A DNA stretch of 47,004 nt from an uncultured Oscillospiraceae bacterium (GCA_947599925.1 CANQFT010000016.1:1-47004), one strand, 5' to 3'; positions 1-7,059 are shown, counted from the first letter of the stretch. A program made the numbers and translations. Notes: generated from the letters alone by a model not told the origin.

Positions 1-2
1 CC

Positions 3-257
3 CCTGACGAGACGCCCGCCCTCGATGGAACGCCCGTCCCCGGCGGCGAGACGCCTGACAGCGGGACTACCCCTGGCGGTGAAACGCCCAGCACCTCCAC
101 CACCACGCCCGACGAGACCCCCAAGACCGGCGACGACAGCCATCTGGATCTGTGGATCGCCCTGCTGATCCTCGGCGCCGTGGGCGCCGCCGTGGCGCTC
201 TGGCCGGCGCCGTGGCAGAGAGAACGGGGCGGCAAGGGCCAACGCGGCAGGAAATAA
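3..257 (+). CDS. Cell-wall-anchored surface protein, C-terminal end only
   Basis: Only the last 84 codons are in the window; the gene begins upstream. The visible part is a low-complexity stretch rich in Thr, Pro, Gly, Glu and Asp (repeated GGETP-like units), typical of a wall-spanning stalk. It is followed by a sorting signal: PKTGDD, a hydrophobic segment (LWIALLILGAVGAAVALW) and a basic tail ending in GQRGRK. That architecture is the standard substrate layout for sortases, which cleave within the TG of the motif and attach the protein to peptidoglycan. The motif is PKTG rather than LPXTG, as often seen with clostridial sortases. The neighbouring sortase gene 75 bp downstream on the same strand is the likely processing enzyme. 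Confidence 0.8.
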   Translation, partial: PDETPALDGTPVPGGETPDSGTTPGGETPSTSTTTPDETPKTGDDSHLDLWIALLILGAVGAAVALWPAPWQRERGGKGQRGRK

Positions 258-270
258 GACAGGAAAAGGC

Positions 271-296
271 GGCGGACAGGCATACGCCTGTCCGCC
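271..296. other. GC-rich hairpin between surface protein and sortase genes
   Basis: Ten-base arms GGCGGACAGG and CCTGTCCGCC, extended by one more C-G pair, enclose a 4-nt loop (ATAC). There is no T-run after the right arm, so it is not a classic terminator on the plus strand. It could trim or stabilise the message, lowering sortase expression relative to its substrate. Confidence 0.5.
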
Positions 297-331
297 GTCC
301 CACGCAGAGAAGCTCTGGAGGAGGCGGTGGC

Positions 332-1138
332 ATGAAACGGGAAACGAGGAGCGGAGGGTTGCGTCTGCGGGCCCTTCTCGGCGCGTGCTGTCTGCTCCTG
401 GTCTGCGTATCCGCGTATCAGATCGTCTCACAGTTGGTCCGGGAAAAGCGGGACGCGGAGGCGTTCCAGGCGCTGATCGACCAGCTCGGGCAGGATGAGC
501 CGGCGGCGGTCACCCCCGGTCCCGCCCTTCCTGCCGCAAGCGCCGCGCCGGAACCGGAGGGCTTCCACAGATACGACGTTCTCTACGAGCAGAACCACGA
601 CCTGTTCGGCTGGGTCCGCATCGACGAGACCGCGCTCAACTACCCGGTCATGCACACGCCGGACGACCCGGAGCACTACCTCCGCCGCGCCTTTGACGGC
701 ACGTACTCCGCCAGCGGCGTCCCCTTCCTGGACGGGGAGTGTTATGAGGGCTGCGGCAACTACATCGTCTATGGCCACCACATGAAAAACGGCTCCATGT
801 TCGCCACGCTCTCGGACTACGCCGACGAGGCATTCTGGCGGGCGCATCCCACCGTCCATTTCGACACGGTGGCCCAGCCGGGCGAGTACCAGGTGCTGGC
901 GGCGTTTTACGCCAAGGCGCACACGGTGGACGAGACGGACGTCTTTCGCTACTACAACTACACCGACCTGACCGACGAGGCGGTCTTTGACGACTACCTG
1001 CGCCATGTCCGCGCCGCCGCCCTCTACGACACCGGCGTGACGGCGGAGTACGGCGACCAGCTCCTCACCCTCTCCACCTGCAGCTACCACACCGCGGACG
1101 GCAGATTCGTGGTGGTGGCCCGGCAAAAGCCGACCTGA
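332..1138 (+). CDS. Class B sortase
   Basis: A 268-aa membrane-anchored transpeptidase that cleaves sorting signals and links surface proteins to the cell wall. The N-terminus has a basic start (MKRETRSGGLRLR) and one transmembrane segment (about residues 14-32), then a Pro/Ala-rich linker and the catalytic domain. The three sortase active-site elements are visible: His in YGHHM, Cys in TLSTCSY and Arg in RFVVVARQ near the C-terminus. The ENHDLFGWVRI and YPVMHT elements before the domain are typical of class B. The ATG at 332 is preceded by GGAGGAGGCGG; an in-frame ATG at 152 lies inside the upstream gene and has no good ribosome binding site. Its natural partner is the PKTG-bearing protein immediately upstream. 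Confidence 0.9.
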   Translation: MKRETRSGGLRLRALLGACCLLLVCVSAYQIVSQLVREKRDAEAFQALIDQLGQDEPAAVTPGPALPAASAAPEPEGFHRYDVLYEQNHDLFGWVRIDETALNYPVMHTPDDPEHYLRRAFDGTYSASGVPFLDGECYEGCGNYIVYGHHMKNGSMFATLSDYADEAFWRAHPTVHFDTVAQPGEYQVLAAFYAKAHTVDETDVFRYYNYTDLTDEAVFDDYLRHVRAAALYDTGVTAEYGDQLLTLSTCSYHTADGRFVVVARQKPT

Positions 1139-1551
1139 CGCGACACGATTCAGCAGGATCCAACCAAAACGCGGGGCCGGCGAACCCGTTCGGTCCCGCG
1201 TCTATTTTCGCGAGTTCAAATTTCTCCCACGGGGATGCTCCCGCTCTGATCCGGCCAGGCTTTTTGTACTTCCGGCGGCGTGACGGACGCCGACCTCCTG
1301 TGGCACTTTGCGCCGGGCGTCTGCACCATCCACATATTGGAGATCTCCTCCAACGGTTTCGGATGAGCAATACGCATAGGGCAAAGGAAAGGCTCGCTCT
1401 CCGTGAAGGCCGAGTTGAGGCCCGCCTGCCGATGTTTTCGATTTGGTTGGAGCGGCGGAAGTTGGGCCCACGGCCAAAGCCGCTGCGCGGCTTTGACCGC
1501 CTGCGGCGGATCATGCTGCAAGAGGCCGTGGGTCCTGTTGTGCAACATACG
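1139..1551. other. Non-coding spacer left of element A
   Basis: No credible gene was found on either strand; the open frames here are in conflict and lack ribosome binding sites. One notable feature is a 15-base stretch at 1519-1533 (CAAGAGGCCGTGGGT). It is the exact reverse complement of 1610-1624 inside the truncated tRNA-Pro copy, so the two could base-pair in a minus-strand transcript. Confidence 0.6.
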
Positions 1552-1583
1552 AAAAGGAGTGCCTGTCTCGCAACAGGTACTCC
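1552..1583 (-). terminator. Rho-independent terminator after the truncated tRNA-Pro copy
   Basis: On the minus strand an 11-bp stem (1573-1583 with 1556-1566, one wobble pair) with a 6-nt loop is followed by a short T-run (plus-strand AAAA at 1552-1555). It sits directly after the truncated tRNA 3' end, in the same position as the terminator of the intact tRNA. This suggests it is the original chromosomal terminator displaced by integration. Confidence 0.7.
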
Positions 1584-1634
1584 TTTTTGGTCCGAGTGGC
1601 GGGACTTGAACCCACGGCCTCTTGACCCCCAGTC
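1584..1634 (-). repeat. att-like copy 1 of the tRNA-Pro 3' end
   Basis: These 51 bp are identical to 25091-25141, running from the anticodon-loop region through the T-arm, acceptor 3' strand, CCA and first T-run bases. The tRNA 5' half is missing, so this is not a functional tRNA. It is the expected footprint of site-specific integration into the 3' end of a tRNA gene. Confidence 0.85.
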
Positions 1635-1730
1635 GTCGCCAGCGATGGTGCCGCGAACAGCGGCACCTGAGGACAGATAGGAAACAAAAGGCTCTGAAAG
1701 TCTTGATATGCCTGGATTTTTTACCCTCTT

Positions 1731-1759
1731 ATTATACCACACCCGCTCGGATTTGGCAA
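1731..1759 (-). promoter_or_regulatory. Sigma-A-type promoter reading into the truncated tRNA copy
   Basis: On the minus strand TTGCCA (1759-1754), a 17-bp spacer and TATAAT (1736-1731). It would start transcription near 1724 and read through an about 90-nt leader containing a strong hairpin (GGTGCCGC/GCGGCACC), then the partial tRNA-Pro sequence, then the terminator at 1552-1583. No protein gene lies in between. Confidence 0.6.
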
Positions 1760-1840
1760 GCATTATTTGCGGAATCCGCAACCCGGATTTTTCAATTTGT
1801 GCGCTTTTTGTGCGTCAAGTTTCTTGGCCGGAAACAAGAG

Positions 1841-1869
1841 CAAAAGAAAGGGCGGGGATTTCCCCGCCC
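1841..1869 (-). terminator. Terminator of the element A minus-strand operon
   Basis: A 9-bp GC stem (1861-1869 with 1850-1858, GGGCGGGGA arms, 2-nt loop) is followed on the minus strand by TTTCTTTTG. It lies 10 bp after the stop codon of the membrane-protein gene that ends at 1879. Confidence 0.75.
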
Positions 1870-1878
1870 CCTCTTTAT

Positions 1879-2673
1879 TCACTCCTGGCACAGCCAATCA
1901 AGGATCTCTTTACACTTTTCCTGCGATGGATAGTGACTCCATTTGTAAGGCTGAGTATATGCCAAGTACGCGTCCATACTATTCTTTGCTAAATTGACGG
2001 CTATGTCCGCAGGCAGCCCATCTGTTGCCTTTGTATCGTCGACCACTACGATTTTTCCATCTTGATCTAAGTATTTCTTGATACTGGCCTTTTTGGCCTC
2101 CTCTACCAATTCCGGTGGCAGTTTGATCGTTTTGATAAAGCTGTTATTATATACCAACGCATACTTCCCCGTATGTATCTTTTCGCCCTGATAGAAACCG
2201 CCTGTCTTATATGTACCACCCGTAGTAACACCGCCAACGGTTACAGCCCCAAAGTGTAGCTTTTCCGGGGCATATCTTGTAACTCGGTCAACCACCTCTT
2301 GAACGCTGATAGCCAAGCACAGCGGTACACCTCGCTTTTTAATTTGTACTTCGCCTTTCTTTGAATCATAGGTCATATATCTCAGAATCTTCTCCTGCTT
2401 TTCCTGTTCCTTTTTCCCCGAGTCTACAAAGTCTACAAAGAAACCCCAAAAAAGCGGAAATAGTACCAATATGAGCCCGCATAGGGCAAGCAGTAAGACC
2501 ACAAAGTACCATAGTGAGCTTTCCTCGTTACTGAAAAGGCATACAAGCCCTCCTCCCAGAATCGTTATAACGCCTCCAATAAGTCCGATCAACGCCATTC
2601 GTGTCTCTCGTATTACATGGTATATAAACGTGAAAAGCAATCCCAACGCCACACAAACGATCCCCAAAAACAT
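1879..2673 (-). CDS. Membrane protein of unknown function (element A)
   Basis: A 264-aa protein that I do not recognise. The first about 90 residues hold three or four hydrophobic segments (IVCVALGLLFTFIYHV, ALIGLIGGVITILGGGLVCLF, WYFVVLLLALCGLILVLFPLFWGFFV). A charged linker (KKEQEKQEKIL) and a soluble C-terminal half of about 165 residues follow, so the main domain is probably cytoplasmic. A Gly/Thr-rich stretch (GAVTVGGVTTGGTYKTGG) lies near residues 145-165. The ATG at 2673 is preferred because GGAGGA precedes it by about 10 nt; a GTG at 2682 overlaps that ribosome binding site. It is the last gene of the three-gene minus-strand operon and is AT-richer than the chromosome, in keeping with transfer. 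Confidence 0.65.
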   Translation of the reverse strand: MFLGIVCVALGLLFTFIYHVIRETRMALIGLIGGVITILGGGLVCLFSNEESSLWYFVVLLLALCGLILVLFPLFWGFFVDFVDSGKKEQEKQEKILRYMTYDSKKGEVQIKKRGVPLCLAISVQEVVDRVTRYAPEKLHFGAVTVGGVTTGGTYKTGGFYQGEKIHTGKYALVYNNSFIKTIKLPPELVEEAKKASIKKYLDQDGKIVVVDDTKATDGLPADIAVNLAKNSMDAYLAYTQPYKWSHYPSQEKCKEILDWLCQE

Positions 2674-2691
2674 ACGATCCACTCCTCCGTT

Positions 2692-2901
2692 TTATCTGGA
2701 TTTTTTCTCGTCATGTGTATACACTATCTCGCTGATTTCCGCCTGTCTGACTGCAACCTCATACTCCCGGACGTGTCGGGACACAGTGCCAGAGTCTCGC
2801 TTCATTTTCTTGGCCACTGCGACATAAGTACCTAGCTCTTGATAAAGTTCCCACATCTTTCTCTTTTCGCTCTCGGTAACGTAGTGTTGTTTTTGCCTCA
2901 T
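2692..2901 (-). CDS. Small helix-turn-helix protein
   Basis: A 69-aa basic protein. Residues 9-48 (SEKRKMWELYQELGTYVAVA...SGTVSRHVREYE) have the spacing of a helix-turn-helix of the resolvase/transposase-like type, with a recognition-helix pattern SGTVSRHV. It is probably a DNA-binding regulator or adaptor of element A; the specific role is unknown. Its ATG overlaps the stop of the preceding gene by 4 bp (ATGA), so the two are likely translationally coupled. Confidence 0.6.
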   Translation of the reverse strand: MRQKQHYVTESEKRKMWELYQELGTYVAVAKKMKRDSGTVSRHVREYEVAVRQAEISEIVYTHDEKKSR

Positions 2902-3095
2902 TTAATTGCCTCATCGCCGGGCCGGAGCATGGTGTTCTTGATGGCCTTGTTGAAGCGATCTTTCACAAAATCTTCGGCTGTCCACTTCTTCTTTGCGCCG
3001 CCCTCAGCCAAAATCTTGTTCATCTTATCCAACTGGACAAAAAAGCTCTTGGGCAAAATGATCCGTTCCAATTCCGTGTCCAAAATAATACGCAT
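2898..3095 (-). CDS. Small hypothetical protein (element A)
   Basis: A 65-aa protein starting MRIILDTELERIILP. The start at 3095 is chosen for the AGGAGG seven bases upstream; the open frame extends further up but without a ribosome binding site. The sequence is charged and helical (FVQLDKMNKILAEGG, WTAEDFVKDRFNKAI). The opening resembles small plasmid and mobile-element proteins with a strand followed by two helices, as in ribbon-helix-helix regulators, but I cannot assign it. First gene of the minus-strand operon driven from 3153-3181. Confidence 0.55.
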   Translation of the reverse strand: MRIILDTELERIILPKSFFVQLDKMNKILAEGGAKKKWTAEDFVKDRFNKAIKNTMLRPGDEAIK

Positions 3096-3152
3096 AAAAA
3101 CGCCTCCTAAAATGTGCTGGAGCCGGGAAAAGTTCCCGTTTCCGCACAAACC

Positions 3153-3181
3153 ATTATATATATATTGTCAAGTTTTTTCAA
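3153..3181 (-). promoter_or_regulatory. Promoter of the element A minus-strand operon
   Basis: On the minus strand TTGAAA (3181-3176), a 17-bp AT-rich spacer and TATAAT (3158-3153). The start point should be near 3146. The leader then forms a small hairpin (CGGGAA/TTCCCG, about 3123-3140) before the AGGAGG of the first gene. Confidence 0.7.
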
Positions 3182-3459
3182 AATTCAGTACATTCTGCTG
3201 GAATGCGCCGGTTTTGCATGGACTGTTGCAAATTTCAGCGGATTTCATTGAAGGCACATCGGATTTACTGAAATTTGCAAGTTACACCGCAATTCCACGG
3301 CGATACAGCTAAAATTTATGAATTTTTGCTTGATTTCAACGGGAACGGCAAAACAAAAGGCGATTTCAAAAGAAACCAGGCCACCTATACCGCCCACCCG
3401 CTCGTTGTTTTCGCTTTTTCCCGTATATCCCCCCTCCCTGCCCGTCTCGGAGACTATTT
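3182..3459. other. Intergenic control region of element A
   Basis: AT-rich divergent region between the two element A promoters with no convincing gene on either strand. Such spacers in small integrative elements often hold a replication origin or regulator sites. I see short scattered repeats (for example TTTCA/TGAAA motifs) but no clear iteron series. Confidence 0.4.
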
Positions 3460-3488
3460 TTGATTTTTTCGAAAAAATATTGTATAAT
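3460..3488 (+). promoter_or_regulatory. Promoter of the element A replication-type genes
   Basis: TTGATT (3460-3465), a 17-bp spacer and TATAAT (3483-3488) on the plus strand. The spacer contains a short palindrome (ATTTTTTCGAAAAAAT) that could be a regulator site. Just after the start point the transcript can form a stem from AGAAAGTT and AACTTTCT. The genes at 3550 and 3758 follow. Confidence 0.75.
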
Positions 3489-3549
3489 TTATACAGAAAG
3501 TTGAGAAAAACAAAACTTTCTGAAACAATTTTGAAAGGGAGGTGTTTGC

Positions 3550-3741
3550 TTGAGCCCCTATAATTGGTCAAGCAACAGCTTTGACAAAAACCCGCTCTTG
3601 CTCTATCACATCGAGCGGGAGCGGCTTGTGGAAGAAGTAACAAGTCGAGTGATTGACCGTCTTTCCGTCTCTGGATCCTTTCATAAGAATATGGAAAAGA
3701 TCGTAGATGAAACGGTAGAAAAAATCTTACATGAAAAGTAA
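3550..3741 (+). CDS. Small hypothetical protein upstream of the replication-like gene
   Basis: A 63-aa protein with a TTG start, supported by GGGAGG seven bases upstream. It is rich in Glu, Arg, Lys and Val in its second half (ERERLVEEVTSRVIDRLS and MEKIVDETVEKILHEK), predicting amphipathic helices and perhaps dimerisation. No family is recognised. It ends 16 bp before the next gene and shares its promoter, so it may act with that protein in replication or its control. Confidence 0.55.
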   Translation: MSPYNWSSNSFDKNPLLLYHIERERLVEEVTSRVIDRLSVSGSFHKNMEKIVDETVEKILHEK

Positions 3742-3757
3742 AGGAGGATTAAATGCC

Positions 3758-4402
3758 ATGTTTACATTTAATACCGTGCCAAACCAGCGCACGATCACCG
3801 TACACCGCCAGGCGTTAAATAGCAGTTTCCTTGGGATCAAAAACGAAAACTGGCAATACGCCGCCCGTGATCTGGGGCCTCACGCTCTACGGTTGTACCT
3901 CTACCTTGCCGCCAATGCGGACGGGTATCGGTTTGCCCTCTCCCCGGAGGCCATTCGTCAAGCGGTAGGTATTCCACGCTCTACATACCACGATCAGTTC
4001 AAAGTATTGTTGGCCAAGGGATATTTGGTGTGTAGCGGCGACTCTTCTTATGATTTTTATGAAGTGCCTTTTTCTAAACGCGAGTGTCCGGCTTGCGCCG
4101 GAGATGGGTGCAAAAATAATACGGTTGCCGGAGGGGATATCCCGCAGCGCGGAAATATTGTATTGCCGGAGGATATAGAAATAAATAATAATAGACCTCT
4201 ACTAAATACTACTGGCATAAATAGCGCAGGTCTTCCAGCAATAGGAGCGAAAATGACCCCAGAAGAGGAACGGGAGTATCTGCAATTCTTGAAAGAGCAT
4301 GAGGCATGGATCGCAGAGGAACACAGGACGGAGGAAGAAAAGGATGGGCCGCCGCTGGATTGGTCGCCACCCTCTCACAGCACAGGGCCATATTATTTCT
4401 AA
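3758..4402 (+). CDS. Winged-helix replication-initiator-like protein
   Basis: A 214-aa protein. Residues about 10-110 look like a winged-helix DNA-binding domain: an N-terminal strand region (RTITVHRQALNSSFLGI), then helices LYLYLAANADGY, SPEAIRQAVGIPRSTYHDQFKVLLAKGYLV and a wing (YDFYEVPF). The pattern of testing an AVGIPRSTYH-type recognition helix is common in plasmid and phage replication initiators and helix-turn-helix replisome organisers of Firmicutes elements. A Cys pair (CPACAGDGC) follows, then a Glu-rich tail. The ATG at 3758 fits AAGGAGG; an ATG at 3731 overlaps the upstream gene. A function in element A replication is inference. Confidence 0.55.
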   Translation: MFTFNTVPNQRTITVHRQALNSSFLGIKNENWQYAARDLGPHALRLYLYLAANADGYRFALSPEAIRQAVGIPRSTYHDQFKVLLAKGYLVCSGDSSYDFYEVPFSKRECPACAGDGCKNNTVAGGDIPQRGNIVLPEDIEINNNRPLLNTTGINSAGLPAIGAKMTPEEEREYLQFLKEHEAWIAEEHRTEEEKDGPPLDWSPPSHSTGPYYF

Positions 4403-4412
4403 CAATAGCAAA

Positions 4413-4449
4413 GGTGGACGGGAGCCGTACTCCCGCCCACCCTCTTTTT
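4413..4449 (+). terminator. Terminator after the replication-like gene
   Basis: A 12-bp stem (4413-4424 with 4430-4441, one mismatch), a 5-nt loop, then CTCTTTTTC. It ends the plus-strand transcript and separates it from the convergent integrase gene. Confidence 0.85.
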
Positions 4450-4465
4450 CCTTGTCTCTTGTTCC

Positions 4466-5692
4466 TCACAAATTGAAAGCGGCGGCGTATTTTTCCGTTG
4501 CGGCTTGCATTTGCCGCAGGTCGGTCTTGACGTAGAAATTTAAGGTGGTGCTTGCGTCAGCGTGACCGAGTATCTCCTGAACGCTCTTGATGTCCGCTCC
4601 ATTGGCAAGCAAGAGCGTGGCGCAGGAGTGGCGGAGATCATGGGGCGATAGATCCGGGAGGTTATGAAGCCGCATGAACCGCTTGACCCGCCGGGTGACT
4701 GCGTTAGGGTCACGGGGCGCAAACACGTTGCCGTCTTGGGGAAACAGATACGCCTCTCTCAAAATGGCGTTGGGGTATTGCCGCAAAACGTCCTTCTTAT
4801 AGTCGAGAAGCAATTTCAGGGTGCTGGGCATAAGGGGGATCGTTCGCACGCTGTTCTCTGTCTTTGGCGTGCCTACGGTCACGCCACTTTCCGGGGTATA
4901 GGATACGTTTCGCTCCACGGTGAGCGTCCCCTGCTGTTCGTCAATGTCTCCCCAACGCAGGCCCATACACTCGCCACGGCGTATGCCTGTTGTGATCAAA
5001 AGCTGAAGCATACACCGAAAATCCAGCGGGCAATCTTGAATGAGAACAAAGAACTCTCTGGCCTGTTCCTCTGTCATAGCCTCTACGGGCTTTTTGCCTT
5101 TCCTTGGCGCTTCCACTTTATCCATGGGGTTTTTCACCAGCATTTCCAGCCTGTCCGCATACTTGAAAATCTGCCGGAGCGTATTGTATTGGTGGCGGAC
5201 GCTTCTAGGCCCCAAGGGCTTGCCATACTTGCTCTTGTAGCTGGTGCGGAGATAGTTCAAATATTTCTGGATATCCACCGGGCCGATCTCCTGCAAAACA
5301 GCGCCCTGGAAATAGTTTTTGATGATTTTGACCATGTTTTGATAAAACGCTATGGTGGAGGGCTTTTTCTCCCCGCCCCTGACCTGCAACGGCAACCACG
5401 TCTCTTCCACAAACGCCGCAAAATCGTCGTGCCGCTTATCTGCGGGAATGGCGTAGGGCGCGCCGCAAGCCGCCGCCGCTTTCTCCCGCTGGTATTCTGC
5501 TCTTGCTTCCTCTTCCCAACTGTCTGCCGCCCGTTGGGTGGCCTTGCGCTCCCTGCTTGGGGTTAGTCCAGCGGGCGGCGTCCATGTGGTGTATTTGCGG
5601 ATCTGCTTGCCCCGCACGTCCCGCCCCAAACAGGCGGTGAAGCGATAGGAGACCACTTTTCCTTCTCTCTTGTTTTCCCGTATGTTTGCCAT
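4466..5692 (-). CDS. int: Tyrosine recombinase / integrase of element A
   Basis: A 408-aa integrase of the phage/ICE type that catalyses insertion into and excision from the tRNA-Pro 3' end. It begins with an AP2-like arm-binding domain (SYRFTACLGRDVRGKQIRKYTTW), followed by a core-binding SAM-like domain (about residues 85-190) and the catalytic domain. All catalytic residues are visible: Arg in TTGIRRGE, Lys in TPKTENSVRTI, HDLRH with the second Arg, His in LGHAD and the Tyr nucleophile in NFYVKTD. The length is normal and the frame intact. GAGGGG precedes the ATG. The gene sits next to the att-like copy at 5849-5895 and reads away from it, the usual arrangement, so element A could still be mobile. 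Confidence 0.93.
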   Translation of the reverse strand: MANIRENKREGKVVSYRFTACLGRDVRGKQIRKYTTWTPPAGLTPSRERKATQRAADSWEEEARAEYQREKAAAACGAPYAIPADKRHDDFAAFVEETWLPLQVRGGEKKPSTIAFYQNMVKIIKNYFQGAVLQEIGPVDIQKYLNYLRTSYKSKYGKPLGPRSVRHQYNTLRQIFKYADRLEMLVKNPMDKVEAPRKGKKPVEAMTEEQAREFFVLIQDCPLDFRCMLQLLITTGIRRGECMGLRWGDIDEQQGTLTVERNVSYTPESGVTVGTPKTENSVRTIPLMPSTLKLLLDYKKDVLRQYPNAILREAYLFPQDGNVFAPRDPNAVTRRVKRFMRLHNLPDLSPHDLRHSCATLLLANGADIKSVQEILGHADASTTLNFYVKTDLRQMQAATEKYAAAFNL

Positions 5693-5802
5693 TTGATACC
5701 CCTCTTTTCCGGCGTATCAAGGCTTTCCCGGTCACATCGTCCCCCTCTGTGCGCTTTTTTGTGCGCTTTTTGCGGTTTCACCGCCTCTTGCTTCCCCTCT
5801 TC

Positions 5803-5845
5803 GCAAAAAGAAAAAGTCTTGAAACCCTTACAGTTTCAAGACTTT
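5803..5845 (-). terminator. Terminator after att-like copy 2
   Basis: On the minus strand a perfect 13-bp stem (5845-5833 with 5825-5813, arms AAAGTCTTGAAAC) with a 7-nt loop, followed by TTTCTTTTTGC. It lies immediately after the second truncated tRNA-Pro copy, supplying a terminator for a tRNA ending there, which is what a tRNA-targeting element must carry on its attachment site. Confidence 0.8.
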
Positions 5846-5848
5846 CCC

Positions 5849-5895
5849 TTTGGTCCGAGTGGCGGGACTTGAACCCACGGCCTCTTAACCCCCAG
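5849..5895 (-). repeat. att-like copy 2 of the tRNA-Pro 3' end
   Basis: These 47 bp match the intact tRNA-Pro 3' end (25093-25139) with one mismatch (A at 5887 instead of G). The copy covers the anticodon-loop side, T-arm, acceptor strand and CCA. It marks the junction between elements A and B. The 5' half of the tRNA is absent. Confidence 0.85.
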
Positions 5896-6003
5896 CTGAT
5901 TTGGGGATCTTGCTCCGGCGGTTTCGTGCTTTTTTGGTGGTCTTTGCTCCGAACGTGGATACGCTTCCGCCCTCTCCTCTCCGCGTCTGGGTCAGGGTTT
6001 GGG

Positions 6004-6342
6004 TCAAAGGACTTGCAAGATATGCTCACGGACGGTTTTCAGCGCCGGGATATCCTCGTTCAGCGTTTTCCACACCGAAAGGACGTCAATGGCGCCATAG
6101 GCGTGGACATAGAAGTTGCGGGTGTCCTTGATCACACGCCAGGGAATGTCGGGGGCCTTGGCTTTGACCTCGTCTGAAAGCGCCCCGACCAGCTCTCCGA
6201 TCTGCACCACGCACATACAGCAGGCATCCTGAAACAGGCAGTCGCTCTCAAAGGCGGAAAAGTCGCGGTGGTATCACTCCAGATTGTCTGCGATCCGCTG
6301 GCAGTACATCACGATCTTCCGCAAAATGGTCTTATCCCGCGT
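6004..6342 (-). pseudogene. HepT-like HEPN toxin (DUF86), disrupted
   Basis: Reading in one frame gives a near-complete HepT-type protein: IADNLE, an in-frame TGA at 6276-6274, then YHRDFSAFESDCLFQDACC, QIGELVGALS and the HEPN ribonuclease motif RNFYVHAY (R-x4-H-x-Y). HepT is the toxin partner of MNT-domain antitoxins and acts on RNA. The TGA lies about 23 codons into the recognisable sequence and there is no clear start codon before it; an internal ATG at 6216 would leave only 70 residues, lacking the first helix. I therefore call it a pseudogene. It directly follows the antitoxin gene, the normal operon order. Confidence 0.75.
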
Positions 6343-6634
6343 CTCGATAGAGCAACACCTCCTCTTTCGCGATGGCGTCCAGGAACTCGGCATCCGACGC
6401 CTCGCTGGTGACCAGGTCCACCGGCAAGGAAAGGGCGTCCTCCACCGCCAGGCGAAATCCGCAAAGCTGGAAGAGGGAGGACAGTCTGCCCTTTTCGATT
6501 TTCAAGTCCACATCGCTGTCCGCCGTGGCGGCGCCTTTGGAGTAGGAGCCGAACAGCGACACGCTCTCCACACCGTGGGCCTTGGCGATAGGTGCGACGA
6601 TACTGCGGATCGCTTCTACCGTATAGGGGGCCAT
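6332..6634 (-). CDS. MntA-like nucleotidyltransferase antitoxin
   Basis: A 100-aa minimal nucleotidyltransferase. The signature GSYSKGAATADSDVDL (G-S-x-x-x-G-x5-S-D-x-D) is at about residues 28-43, and a third acidic residue follows in PVDLVT. In MntA/HepT pairs this enzyme adds AMP to the HepT toxin near its active-site Tyr and silences it. The ATG at 6634 is preceded by GGGAGGTGATGAG. The partner toxin just downstream carries a stop codon, so the antitoxin is now an orphan. Catalytic residues are intact. Confidence 0.85.
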   Translation of the reverse strand: MAPYTVEAIRSIVAPIAKAHGVESVSLFGSYSKGAATADSDVDLKIEKGRLSSLFQLCGFRLAVEDALSLPVDLVTSEASDAEFLDAIAKEEVLLYRDAG

Positions 6635-6841
6635 CTCATCACCTCCCGGTTCGTTTCTTCTGTCAGTTTACCACATCCAGCGCCAAAGTACAAGGGCATA
6701 AAGAGAGGGACTTAACCACCTTCGGAATTGGCGTCTGAATCATTGTTTGAGTCAAGGGCGGTCACAAATGGTTTGCTGCGCGGATTTCCACCGCTGTAAA
6801 CAATGAAAAGGGGCAACGAAGAGCGGCCCGTTCTAGGCATC

Positions 6842-7059
6842 CTATTCCATAAACGCCTTAAGTTCTTCCATGCGGTCGATTCAGTCCAGGTTTCCCCTTT
6901 TGCCTCGCTGTCGAGAATGACCGCCTTGGGGTCGTGCCTGAGGATCTCAGCCTTTCACTGCCTCTGTTCCGCCCTTGAGGTGGGTACCACTTTCTCCTCC
7001 CACCAGGTAAAGACAGTCTTATGTGTAATGTTGATGACGGGTCGCTTTGATAGGAGCAT
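6842..7059 (-). pseudogene. Degraded protein-coding remnant
   Basis: On the minus strand, reading across one stop codon and one frame change gives a protein-like sequence: RPVINITHKTVFTWWEEKVV, a TGA, AEILRHDPKAVILDSEAKGE, then after a frame change IDRMEELKAFME and a stop. Sensible amino-acid composition is continued only by switching frames, the mark of a decayed gene. I cannot assign a family. The rest of 6635-7111 shows no gene. Confidence 0.4.

Larger units (their letters stand above)
1584..5848. mobile_element. Element A: tRNA-Pro-integrated element, about 4.3 kb
   Basis: Bounded by a 51-bp copy of the tRNA-Pro 3' end at 1584-1634 and a 47-bp copy at 5849-5895. It contains an intact tyrosine integrase next to the right copy, a replication-initiator-like gene, a small partner gene, and a minus-strand operon of three small genes. 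Its interior is visibly AT-richer than the flanking chromosome. There is no relaxase, capsid or conjugation gene, so it resembles a small integrative mobilizable element or a phage/plasmid satellite. Boundaries are inferred from the direct repeats. Confidence 0.72.

Noticed and set aside
1202-1548. Minus-strand frames left of element A that look protein-like
   Set aside because: Two frames compete over the same bases, neither has a ribosome binding site, and no domain pattern is visible.
1264-1680. Open frame containing SEWRDLNPRPLDPQS
   Set aside because: This is the well-known false translation of the antisense strand of a tRNA 3' end; the same peptide appears at 5686-6177 and 24741-25493, all over the tRNA-Pro copies.
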